A stretch of DNA of 64,000 bases from Sabellastarte sp. h YS-2021 (lineage: Eukaryota; Annelida; Polychaeta; Sabellida; Sabellidae). Each line of letters opens with the position of its first letter. Position 1 is the stretch's first letter. This document shows, in pieces, positions 24,862 to 37,467 of this stretch. The DNA is taken from the NCBI GenBank assembly GCA_964017235.1, contig OZ024929.1:112391793-112455792 (forward strand). Direction: 5' to 3'. The position numbers were made by a program, and so were the translations under genes. The notes under the pieces were generated by a model. The model did no database searches. It was not told where the DNA came from and worked only from the letters and a program-made list of their open reading frames with translations.

Positions 24862-27800
24862 AATTTGCTTCTATCTCCTTAACCGTGCAAGATAGAGCGA
24901 TTTCGTCGAAATTTTCGACCCACAGGGTATCTAAGGAATGTAATATTTGCAATTTTCCAAAAATTTTCCCCTCCCCAAAAATGGCGGCCATTTTGAATTT
25001 TCGAATTTTTGCCAAAAATGGCAAAACACAAATTTGCTTCTATCTCCTTAACCGTGCGAGATAGAGCGATTTCGTCGAAATTTTCGACCCACAGGGTATC
25101 TAAGGAATGTAATATTTGCAATTTTCAAAAAAATTTCCCCTCCCCAAAAATGGCGGCCATTTTGAATTTTCGAATTTTTGCCAAAAATGGCAAAACACAA
25201 ATTTGCTTCTATCTCCTTAACCGTGCGAGATAGAGCGATTTCGTCGAAATTTTCGACCCACAGGGTATCTAAGGAATGTAATATTTGCAATTTTCAAAAA
25301 AATTTCCCCTCCCCAAAAATGGCGGCCATTTTGAATTTTCGAATTTTTGCCAAAAATGGCAAAACACAAATTTGCTTCTATCTCCTTAACCGTGCGAGAT
25401 AGAGCGATTTCGGCAAAATTTTCGACCCACAGGGGATCTAATGAATGCAATCTTTGCAATTTTCCAAAAATTTTCCCCTCCCCAAAAATGGCGGCCATTT
25501 TGAATTTTCGAATTTTTGCCAAAAATGGCAAAACACTAATTTGCTTCTATCTCCTTAACCGTGCGAGATAGAGCGATTTCGGCAAAATTTTCGACACACA
25601 GGGTATCTAAGCAATGCAATCTTTGCAATTTTCAAAATATTTTCCCCTCCCCAAAAATGGCGGCCATTTTGAATTTTTGCCAAAAATGGCAAAACACAAA
25701 TTTGCTTCTATCTCCTTAACCGTGCGAGATAGAGCGATTTCGTCGAAATTTTCGACCCACAGGGTATCTAAGGAATGTAATATTTGCAATTTTCAAAAAA
25801 TTTTCCCCTCCCCAAAAATGGCGGCCATTTTGAATTTTCGAATTTTTGCCAAAAATGGCAAAACACAAATTTGCTTCTATCTCCTTAACCGTGCGAGATA
25901 GAGCGATTTCGTCGAAATTTTCGACCCACAGGGTATCTAAGGAATGCAATCTTTGCAATTTTCCAAAAATTTTCCCCTCCCCAAAAATGGCGGCCATTTT
26001 GAATTTTCGAATTTTTGCCAAAAATGGCAAAACACAAATTTGCTTCTGTCTCCTTAACCGTGCGAGATAGAGCGATTTCGTCGAAATTTTCGACCCACAG
26101 GGTATCTAAGGAATGTAATATTTGCAATTTTCAAAAAAATTTCCCCTCCCCAAAAATGGCGGCCATTTTGAATTTTCGAATTTTTGCCAAAAATGGCAAA
26201 ACACAAATTTGCTTCTATCTCCTTAACCGTGCGAGATAGAGCGATTTCGGCAAAATTTTCGACCCACAGGGGATCTAAGGAATGCAATCTTTGCAATTTT
26301 CCAAAAATTTTCCCCTCCCCAAAAATGGCGGCCATTTTGAATTTTCGAATTTTTGCCAAAAATGGCAAAACACTAATTTGCTTCTATCTCCTTAACCGTG
26401 CGAGATAGAGCGATTTCGGCAAAATTTTGGACGCACAGGGTATCTAAGCAATGCAATCTTTGCAATTTTCAAAATATTTTCCCCTCCCCAAAAATGGCGG
26501 CCATTTTGAATTTTCGAATTTTTGCCAAAAATGGCAAAACACAAATTTGCTTCTATCTCCTTAACCGTGCGAGATAGAGCGATTTCGTCGAAATTTTCGA
26601 CCCACAGGGTATCTAAGGAATGCAATCTTTGCAATTTTCAAAAAATTTTCCCCTCCCCAAAAATGGCGGCCATTTTGAATTTTCGAATTTTTGCCAAAAA
26701 TGGCAAAACACAAATTTGCTTCTATCTCCTTAACCGTGCGAGATAGAGCGATTTCGTCGAAATTTTCGACCCACAGGGTATCTAAGGAATGCAATCTTTG
26801 CAATTTTCCAAAAATTTTCCCCTCCCCAAAAATGGCGGCCATTTTGAATTTTCGAATTTTTGCCAAAAATGGCAAAACACAAATTTGCTTCTATCTCCTT
26901 AACCGTGCGAGATAGAGCGATTTCATCGAAATTTTCGACCCACAGGGTATCTAAGGAATGTAATATTTGCAATTTTCAAAAAAATTTCCCCTCCCCAAAA
27001 ATGGCGGCCATTTTGAATTTTCGAATTTTTGCCAAAAATGGCAAAACACAAATTTGCTTCTATCTCCTTAACCGTGCGAGATAGAGCGATTTCGGCAAAA
27101 TTTTCGACACACAGGGTATCTAACCAATGCAATCTTTGCAATGTTCAAAATATTTTCCCCTCCCCAAAAATGGCGGCCATTTTGAATTTTTGAATTTTTG
27201 CCAAAAATGGCAAAACACAAATTTGCTTCTATCTCCTTAACCGTGCGAGATAGAGCGATTTCGTCGAAATTTTCGACCCACAGGGTATCTAAGGAATGTA
27301 ATATTTGCAATTTTCAAAAAATTTTCCCCTCCCCAAAAATGGCGGCCATTTTGAATTTTCGAATTTTTGCCAAAAATGGCAAAACACAAATTTGCTTCTA
27401 TCTCCTTAACCGTGCGAGATAGAGCGATTTCGTCGAAATTTTCGACCCACAGGGTATCTAAGGAATGCAATCTTTGCAATTTTCCAAAAATTTTCCCCTC
27501 CCCAAAAATGGCGGCCATTTTGAATTTTCGAATTTTTGCCAAAAATGGCAAAACACAAATTTGCTTCTATCTCCTTAACCGTGCGAGATAGAGCGATTTC
27601 GTCGAAATTTTCGACCCACAGGGTATCTAAGGAATGTAATATTTGCAATTTTCAAAAAAATTTCCCCTCCCCAAAAATGGCGGCCATTTTGAATTTTCGA
27701 ATTTTTGCCAAAAATGGCAAAACACAAATTTGCTTCTATCTCCTTAACCGTGCGAGATAGAGCGATTTCGGCAAAATTTTCGATCCACAGGGGATCTAAG

Positions 27801-29299
27801 GAATGCAATCTTTGCAATTTTCCAAAAATTTTCCCCTCCCCAAAAATGGCGGCCATTTTGAATTTTCGAATTTTTGCCAAAAATGGCAAAACACTAATTT
27901 GCTTCTATCTCCTTAACCGTGCGAGATAGAGCGATTTCGGCAAAATTTTCGACGCACAGGGTATCTAAGCAATGCAATCTTTGCAATTTTCAAAATATTT
28001 TCCCCTCCCCAAAAATGGCGGCCATTTTGAATTTTCGAATTTTTGCCAAAAATGGCAAAACACAAATTTGCTTCTATCTCCTTAACCGTGCGAGATAGAG
28101 CGATTTCGTCGAAATTTTCGACCCACAGGGTATCTAAGGAATGTAATCTTTGCAATTTTCAAAAAATTTTCCCCTCCCCAAAAATGGCGGCCATTTTGAA
28201 TTTTCGAATTTTTGCCAAAAATGGCAAAACACAAATTTGCTTCTATCTCCTTAACCGTGCGAGATAGAGCGATTTCGTCGAAATTTTCGACCCACAGGGT
28301 ATCTAAGCAATGCAATCTTTGCAATTTTCCAAAAATTTTCCCCTCCCCAAAAATGGCGGCCATTTTGAATTTTCGAATTTTTGCCAAAAATGGCAAAACA
28401 CAAATTTGCTTCTATCTCCTTAACCGTGCGAGATAGAGCGATTTCATCGAAATTTTCGACCCACAGGGTATCTAAGGAATGTAATATTTGCAATTTTCAA
28501 AAAATTTTCCCCTCCCCAAAAATGGCGGCCATTTTGAATTTTCGAATTTTTGCCAAAAATGGCAAAACACAAATTTGCTTCTATCTCCTTAACCGTGCGA
28601 GATAGAGCGATTTCGTCGAAATTTTCGACCCACAGGGTATCTAAGGAATGCAATCTTTGCAATTTTCCAAAAATTTTCCCCTCCCCAAAAATGGCGGCCA
28701 TTTTGAATTTTCGAATTTTTGCCAAAAATGGCAAAACACAAATTTGCTTCTATCTCCTTAACCGTGCCAGATAGAGTGATTTCGTCAAAATTTTCGACCC
28801 ACAGGGTAACTGAGCATTGTACTCTTGGTAATTTCTAAAAAATTTTCCCCTCCCCTAAAATGGCGGCCATTTTGAATTTTCAAATTTTTGCCAAAAATGG
28901 CAAAACACAAATTTGCTTCTATCTCCTTAACCATGCGAGATAGAGCGATTTCGTCGAAATTTTCAACCCACAGGGTATCTAAGGAATGTAATCTTTGCAA
29001 TTTTCAAAAAATTTTCCCCTCCCCAAAAATGGCAGCCATTTTGAATTTTCGAATTTTTGCCCAAAATGGAAAAACACAAACTGGCCTTAACCGTGCAAAA
29101 TAGAGTTATTTTGTTGAAATTTTCGACCCATAGGGTATCTAAGAAATGTACTCTTGGCAATTTTCAAAAAAATTTCCTTTTCCCAATAATGGCGGCCATT
29201 TTGAATTTTCAAATTTTTGCCAAAAATAGAAAAACAGGAATTGGCTTCTATCTTCTTAACCGTGCAAGATAGAGTGATTTCGTCAAAATTTTCAACCCA
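24862..29299 (+). repeat. 169-bp satellite array, about 26 copies
   Basis: The unit starts AATTTGCTTCTATCTCCTTA and repeats with a strict 169-base period, apart from one copy with an 8-base deletion near 25672. The inner copies are very similar; those after about 28770 decay. Each typical unit contains GTCGAAATTTTCGAC, AAAATGGCGGCCATTTT and TTTTTGCCAAAAATGGCAAA, all able to form hairpins. Variant marks recur every five units. Both strands show repeated 74-104 codon open frames, but conservation is at DNA level on both strands at once, so I do not call protein. Confidence 0.97.
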
Positions 29300-30124
29300 A
29301 CCAATGCAAAAAGGCATGAAGCTGAAATAAATTACATCTACACTATCAAATATTTAAGCATCATTGATATATTTTACAAATGAAACAGGGTCTTGTAAGA
29401 CTACTGTACAATTTGGGCAAAAGGTTCATGGGTGGACATTACACATGATAATGTGTGTTCTTCTATGCTATCCTGTTTCTATTCGCATCTACTATCAACA
29501 GGGCGGCCTATTTCTAGTTATATATATATTTTTTATTTTTTGTCTCCAGACTTTCATGAATTGTGCACTACTCTGAATGCACTACTTGTGTTTCTAATTG
29601 ATTGCTTTGCATCTTACTGAAAGGAATTTTGGCCTTGTTTTGAAAATACTTTACAGTTAATGCCAATGCTTTTTTGCTTCCATTTCCTTATACGAGATAT
29701 CATACCTAAATTAGATGGGTATTAAAACTGACTGAAAACTCCCACATATATATGATATGAAGTAAATGTTACACATTTGTTCCAGGTATTTTGAGTTTCA
29801 GTGCCCTATACTGATGTTTGTAGGTTAATATTTGATTACACTGAGTTTGCAAACAAGTTGTGTGTACATATATGTATTTAGTAAAATAATTTCCAGGTTT
29901 AATAGGTGATCTCTTCCCATATATCTTACAGTAGAGTTTACAAGTGAATGCATAATGGGTGCATAGAGGCTCATTTTATTTGAAGGTAAATAGGTTTGGC
30001 ATATACAAACTAGAAATTTCAGAGAGAAATAACTCTGAAATTTGCTATAGTTTGTGAAATTCACCCATGAGAAAAAACCCCATACATTTCCGTGAGTTGT
30101 GGTAAATTATTTACACATTTTTTG

Positions 30125-30260
30125 GTATTTTTGTGACTATATTAGGCCTTTGGTTTCCGCTGATGCAAACTTTGCTCAAATTTTGATAATATTGTTTTAT
30201 TTTTTGGCAGATGACTCCACGTTGCAATTTAGCAAATTTTGCCAAAGTTGACATTTCTTA
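30125..30260 (+). repeat. Dispersed repeat family R, copy 3
   Basis: TTTTTGTGACTATATTAGGC, then TTCCGCTGATGCAAACTTTG and a TTGCCAAAG end, in the same order as 15290 and 23080. Confidence 0.5.
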
Positions 30261-33200
30261 CTCTAATACCACACAGATATGATAGTTTGCAGACAGATTA
30301 ACAGGTCTCAGATATAACCGTAGAGTTAGCTGTTTATTCACAAACATATGTGGAATAAAACAAGCCGGAGGTCTAAATAAACACAGTTTGCAAACACTGG
30401 AAGAAATTCTTGAGTCTGTCAGTTTACTTGTCTTAGTCACATAACAGAATTTGTTCCAAGAAAATCTGCCCTACTTGCAATTTATTTGAAAAAAAATCTC
30501 TTCAACAAAACAATACCTTGATTTTGTTTAATTGTTATGTTAACTACATTGTCTATCATTGTAATATGTCTGTAACTACATATTAACCCACCAAAAAGGA
30601 AAACAACTATATAATTTATGCAACAGCCATTTTCCCAGTAACTTATAATTTTGTCGCAAATTCTCTTGCATAGCTAATTTAGAAATATTGAAAGAACAAC
30701 CAAATAAGTAAGTGATCCATCAACAAACTACCCTGAGTGAAGTAGCATTAAAGTACACCTTGATGTACAAGGCACTCTTTGTGGCTTGGAAGCCAGTTTG
30801 AATAAAATATTAAAGACAAGCTCTTTCAACCAGAACAATAGACAATAGATTTTCCATGTTTAAGTTGAGGTAGTTATTAATGTCATACAAGACCTTTTGC
30901 ATTGAAATTGTCCCCGGTAAGTTGAAATCTTGGTTAAATATTTTTGATACCCTTTGAAATTTAAGTAAACAGGCCCTAACTCCATATAGGTATCAAGATT
31001 AATCGTGTCAAAGGTTTTCAAAAATATATAATTAATTTAACAGAACTGCAAAACTTCTCTACAGAATATGTTGCTATTTGATCATGAGATAATTAAAAGA
31101 AAGGTTTTTCAGTCTTTCACACTGTTGAAAAATGTGTTGTTGTTTTTTGTTTTATTTGTTTTTTTTTGGCGGGGGGGGGGGTTGAAAAGGTTGGTTTTAC
31201 AGATATTTACTCGTATTTTGAATCTTTTGGTTCTCACAAGCATTTTCTAAAGGTTTCTTTCTTCATAAAATAGAGTATAAAACTGTATTTACACTCCAGA
31301 CAGTATGAACCTTGCCAAATAACTAACCTTGAGTTGTTTCCCAAGAGGTTTGAAAAAAGAGAGTGTCCAGAAAATTAGCCCTCAGCCTCATAAATGAAAG
31401 ATAGCATTTCTTAACTGTTATGTAAAAATGTGGTCAAAATAATATGGTGTTCTGAGAATTAAGCCTAATTTAATCATTGTATCATATAACTTTTCCCACT
31501 AATTGGACAGTCCACTTTTATTGGATATTTAGAGGAAATAAAAGGAACGATCTTTCCATTTTTCTTTAAAAATAGTACAAATCCGAGTAGAAGTCATGGG
31601 TATTGTGTCAGCCCTTCTCTTTATCTTTCTGTCTCCTTCATGTTACAACAAGTGTATGGTTGGACGGCTGTATGATTGATCACTCCACAGTTTGAAGAGA
31701 ACATGTCCTAATTCTGAAGGCTGTGTCAGTGGGCACTGTATAGAATACTGCCACAGTTTGCTGATGACTTAATCAACTTATTGACTGGTCAGGTTATGAG
31801 CCGCTGTCCCGAAGGATTTTAAGGGCTTCAAAATGTGTTGATTATTATGATGCGCTGGGCTTTCTACAATATTGGACAAATTTTTTGTATTGACTTGCTA
31901 AAAAAAACCATGACATCAGACATTCATTTTCAGAGATGTATATTATTAAGAACAGTGTCATTCTTACAATGTGTAAAACCTTGGAGATTTCCAATAAAAC
32001 TGATCTCTTCACACTGTAAAGACCCAGTCAAAAATGTACATTTTTGTTTTTTTCTCATTGTTCTGATATGTCACTTTGAAGTCAGCCTGAAATGTATTCT
32101 TTGAGACAGACTGTGAAAAAATATCCTAAGATATATATCTAAAATGAAGACAATCTTTAAAAATAGATATTTTTAAAATTGGCTTGTTTTGTTAGCAACC
32201 GCTTTCGTTTAAAATCCCTTTTTTTTCCTCAAGTTTCTAAGAATAGCTTAAATTAGTAGTTTATTACTAGTTGCCTGTATTTTACCATCCCAGCCAAGGT
32301 TTATTGTTATACTGTTTTCAACTCTTCTTCTTGCTTCAACGAATGCAATAAGTCTTTGCTTCAACAAAAACAAATTCCTGATGAAAACCGTGGAAGCATT
32401 CAAAGAGAATGAATCGTGTGATGTTATTCCTTTTTTTGTGCCAATTAATTCACATTTTATTGCCAGTTTTTACTTGTGATCAATCTTGATGACAGTTTGC
32501 TGTGAGGCTATCTTAAAAGCAAATTAAAGGCAGAGACAGTTAGCAGTAACAGTTCTGTAGTAAACATCACTTTTCTACAGACTACAGATGATACTGAAGC
32601 ATGTTAATTTGTTATAATTTTACCATGATGGTACATCCTCATAGTTCAAGACTTCCCTTTATCTCAAAATTCTGGTAGTTTGTTATTAGCAGAGGTTGGC
32701 TGATGCAAATAGCTATATTTCTTGTTACGAACAAAAGAACTTAACATTGAATTTTTTTGACTTCTTCTATATACTGTTGCAATAATATATTTCTGTAGAA
32801 TGGCTCTTTCTCTTTTGCCAGTTTGTTAAAATAAGAACCATTATTCGTGTTAAAATTGCATCCTAATACTTCTACAATTATAAATAAATTCCAAATTGTG
32901 TTAATATTTCTTAAACTCAAAAAGTATTTTCATTCAGAGAATGGGCTTATCAGATGCATTGTCTTGGGACATTTTTAGATACCTGTCAACAAATGGTCAA
33001 ATGTCATGCTTACTATAGTTTGTAAATATAACATATCTCACCTCAAATTCTGTGTATAAAATGTACACATTTTGTGTACAAAAAGACCAACAAGACAGAG
33101 ATTGTATGAATACTGCAAAAGTGTTCAGAAATTCCAGCCACAAAGTTTCACTCCCAGTCTATGGACACTCCACAACGAAAGAAAACCCTCAGTGGGAAAC

Positions 33201-34059
33201 ATGGAGTTTAATGCTAAAGTTAGTGACAAATTTTAGAAAAAAAATTATAATGAGATAGGAATTTAATATTCCATTATAAATAAATGACCTTGGATTGGTC
33301 ACTTACTACTTACTATCACTTTAAGCGAATGTGAGGTAAGCAATCATTTACCGCTGACATCAGTAAGAACAAGAGCTTAGGCATAACCATTTTTCTCCAA
33401 AATATTTTTGACACATTTATTCCAACAGACCATAATAAGTAAGTTTGAACTGGGAATCTATTTAAAAGACCTTTGAACCATTTTAGATTTAAAGGGACTA
33501 GAATAGTATGTCTGCTTAGTCAGGTTTTCTAGAAGACAATGTAAATAACAATTAAAATTGTCCTTTAATGCATTGATTTTGACTTCTACATGAAAGAGTA
33601 TTTTACCTGTCAGAATTTTATGCCAGTCATTTCAAATACTTCTGTAACAGTCATTATTATGTCAGTATATGATATGGAGAATAATAAGGCTAATAACTTG
33701 TATGGGATTGCTTCTCCGTGAGCCACATGCTATCATTTTAGGTGTTTCCATGGCAAAATCCTCAAAAACCACTAAATTCTTTGTTTTCTCTTTTAAAGGA
33801 AACCAAGGAAGCTGGTTTTGAGAGTTTAACCCCCACAAGTGGCAATGCTACTCAAGGGTCTGTTGCAATATGACCCTGGCTGTTCAAGGGGATGTATAAC
33901 CCTAACTTTGACTAGACAGTTAAAGATAAAGTGATTCCAAGTGAACTTTATGCCGATAAGGTAGTAGAAAATGTATAGAAAATTGCCACTTATTGGGCTG
34001 ATAGGATGTGCGGAATTATTTTCAGCAAAACGCAATAATTTTTGTCATTGCCATGCTAA

Positions 34060-34400
34060 TCTTTAAAAAGACTCTCTACTTTGTTTCCACTTATTTAAAG
34101 CATATTTCACATGATAATGCAAATTTTTCTGAGGCATCCTTTTGTTTTTTCCATTGCTTCAGATGGCTAAATCTTCAAACAATGCTTACAACTTTGTTTC
34201 CACACATTTAAAGGACAAGTATGTCAGCATTTTTAGCCAGATTTAGCATTGAATCTTGCATTTATCAATTGAATGCTTTCATATAGCCTTTCAAATTGGT
34301 ACTCTGTGCACATGATAATGTTTTTCCTTTCTTTACCATCTTGTTATTTTTCCAGTGTTCCAACTACTTTAAACAGTGCATCTTGCTTCTAGTGTCAAAT
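34060..34400 (+). repeat. Weak imperfect duplication
   Basis: CACATGATAATG occurs at 34110 and 34309, each followed by TTTTTCC-rich sequence. ACTTTGTTTCCAC-TATTTAAA occurs near 34078 and 34190. This suggests an old tandem duplication of about 110-200 bases. Support is weak. Confidence 0.3.
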
Positions 34401-36067
34401 TGTTTTGCACCAGTCACTATTTCAAAGCTTGGTGAAACTTCTGAACCCATTGCTGTACATTGTTTCTGTAGCCTAGATTTTTTTCATTAAATGTATTATT
34501 ACCACAAATTGGCAGACACAAGCAGGTTATCAGTGATCAAGGTCTCCTTTGCCCATGAACTAGAAAGAAAAACAAAAATTAAATTATGCCCAAAGGACCC
34601 TGGAATTTCTATATCCATCCTCGATCAGGCGTGATATTTCTACATTAAAGTCTACTTTGAAAAAAGTTCTTTAGCTTTGAAAGTGATGTTTCTGTTAAAG
34701 CACAACTCAGTGAACATAAAATGTTACTCATGTTTGTGAATATTCAACTCATTAGCTTTCCATACTCAGTTTATGTGTAAAGGTAGCTGTTTACAGAATT
34801 CAGGGAGGAAATATCTGAGCTGACTATAAGTTTAAGCTTGAGTGGACTTGAAGAACACTGGTTCAGATCCATCCTTCATCTCAGACCCAGTAAACTCAGG
34901 CTGCAGGTCTGGCTGGCTTTGAAGTGGGTGACAAATGAATGCTCAGTTGCACAATTTGCTCGTCCTTAATGAGAGTTTTTGAAGTAATGATGTACAAAAA
35001 CAAAAAACATGAGATCTTAATAGTGTTTAATGTATGCAAAATAGAACTTGACAGGATTATTTTTTAATTATGAGAAAAATTTAGTGAAGCATTTATAAAG
35101 GTGTGCCATTTGCAATTTTGTTTTTAAACAAATGTTCGTGAGTTTTTGAAGACCCAAAGAGAGAGAGACACACAGAAATAATGAAATTATTGTGTAGCTA
35201 TGAAATAATTTTAGCAAATTTTGAAGTTATTGCGGAAATTTGCAATATTGTAGTGTTTTAATGAAATTTGTTGCAAAGTAAAGCAATTTTTTGGCACTTC
35301 AATAAGCTAGACCTAAATTCTCATAACACTTTATGAACCTTGATGTAATTGGTGACAGAAATAGTATAAATGAAATCTGTTCAGTGCCCATTTCAGCAAA
35401 AAAGTAAAAGATACAAGGGACAAAGACACAGCAAGAGTCCATTGCTTTAAAACTGGCACTTTTCTGGGTTTTTAAAAAAATAGTGAGAATTTCACGTAAT
35501 TACAGTCATTAATCACACGTGTAGTTTCCTGAAAATGTACAGCGTTTTGATTTTCAGCTTTTTTCTTACATTTTCTTGGTAATAAATTAATACAAAGAGG
35601 GAATAAACTTTTTGTGAATAATCCTTGATGTTATAGAAGAAATACGTACTTGTGTATTTTCACAGGGATTTTGTTGCCCACTGTTACTTTAAAATTCAAC
35701 CGCCAGAAAAAAGACACAAATGATACTTTAAGACTATGTGACAATAATATGTTATCTTAATGTAATTTTATTTTTAATACCTGCTCATAATTAACATGGC
35801 CTGTCATCACTTAACTTAGTTCAAGGGACACTAAATTGAATATTTTGCTCCTTCTGATGTATAACTTTAAGATGAGGTTTTGTCTTTGAATTGTTAGATG
35901 AAAGAAAAGCAGTATAATATCCATTATCATTTTGGTATTAATGATAAGGAAATGCAAACTTTGGGAGAGTGGATAACAATACATAAAACTGCACTAAACA
36001 AGGGTGTTGATTATTGAACTGATAATTTATATTTTTGAAAACAAAGGCATTTGTGGATTAAACACAT

Positions 36068-36699
36068 ACCATATTTCACCTTATAAACACCCCGAGGATA
36101 ATACATTGTGCAAAAATGTAGAAGCGGGGGCTACCTTTACAGATAACAGGGCCGAAAGGGGTTTCGGTCTACTAGCGCGAGCACAAAGCCATCAGAGAGA
36201 CAAGTAGCGCACTGAAGTGGTAACCCATTCCAGTACTAACGTAGTCCATCGCCGCTTAATTTCTATAAAAGAAACAGTCTTTGTAACCATGCCACAATTC
36301 ATGAAAGTCCGGAGACAAAAAAAATTTTTTTAAATGGAAAAAAAAGTGATGCCTAGAAGCGAGAGGCTTAAAAAACATCTCAGGTATCCAATGACAATGG
36401 GTGACTAGTAGATACTTTACAACCTACATCTTGAGTGTCAACACATAATTGTGGGAGATCTTAAAATATTGGATACAAATGTTAAATCTGAGGAAAAAAT
36501 GATAATCTTTTATCTTGTGTTTTTATACATTTTAATGTATTCATGATTAAAATTGTCATAGTTTTGATTTTCTTCATTTATGGATGATGATCCAATTGAG
36601 AATATACTGAGATGCTTCTTTTTTCAGAATCCTGAAATTGCAAAGTAGAGAGAGGGGGATGTTTATAAGGGAGTGGGTGTTTATATGCTGAAATACGGT
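36068..36699. mobile_element. MITE, 632 bp, termini ACCRTATTTCANNNTATAAACACCC
   Basis: Left end ACCATATTTCACCTTATAAA followed by CACCCC; right end GGGTGTTTATATGCTGAAAT followed by ACGGT, its inverted copy. It has no transposase. An interior segment (about 36120-36260) is more GC-rich than the surroundings. The 3' part matches 16830-16880, so both belong to one family. Confidence 0.75.
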
Positions 36700-37209
36700 T
36701 GTTTCAATATAGTTATTTTTAGAAGAAATTTATCACTTATTGGAAGTGTCTCAATAAATTTTGCAAGTTCAGACTTTCTGAGGTTGTAAACTTCCAATCT
36801 GTCGATTGTAGATAAGATAGTAAAGTTCTTTGAAAAAGGACCCTGTAATGACCAGATAGAACAAGCATATCCATATAAAAGAGTCTTCTACTTTACAGGG
36901 GTTTTACTGGTTTGACTTCATGGTGCATAGGAATCGTCTAAAACAACAAGTTTTCAGTTATTTGAATTTTCTATTGTCTTTCACAGATGCTAAGTATCAT
37001 ATTTCAAAGAGGTTTTTTCAGAATAGTCAACATTTGCATTTCACACATGCATTCCACAAGAAACAGTTACAGTGTCTAGAATCTGTTGTCACACCTGTGA
37101 AAAATCTATAGAATCTACAAGCTTACACATAAATCTCTCTTTTGATATAAAATGGGACCAAAGCCTTAATGAAATGCATTCTGTTCTTGGAACACTGTTA
37201 CATGAAGTT

Positions 37210-37467
37210 GTCCTTAATAGAGAGACTAGAATTCCTAACTATAAATTCATTGTACATGTAGATGCATAGGTGTACATTTATATATATAGTGGGTCCTTAA
37301 AAAGAGAGGCTAGAATTCTGTACAATAAATTCAAAGTATACACAGTGTGTATGTGGATGTATGGTTGAATATTTATATATGTAGTGGGTCCTCAAAAGAG
37401 ATTCCAGAATTCCTAACAATAAATGCAAGGTATACACAATGTACTTGTGGATGCATAGTTGTATATA
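37210..37467 (+). repeat. Three-copy 81-95-bp tandem repeat abutting MITE B
   Basis: Units start GTCCTTAATAGAGAGACTAG (37210), GTCCTTAAAAAGAGAGGCTA (37293) and GTCCTCAAAAGAGATTCCAG (37388). Each contains AGAATTC...AATAAATTCAAGGT-like sequence and ends in TATATATAG. The third unit ends where MITE B begins. Confidence 0.75.

Noticed and set aside
24800..29317. Dozens of 74-104 codon open frames on both strands, with repeated peptides such as MPKMAKHKFASISL
   Set aside because: They repeat every 169 bases on both strands at once because the DNA unit repeats. There is no start context, domain or codon pattern to support protein.
36004..36207. 67-codon frame ending in a GC-rich stretch
   Set aside because: It runs from AT-rich intron into the MITE at 36068, so it is not a gene.
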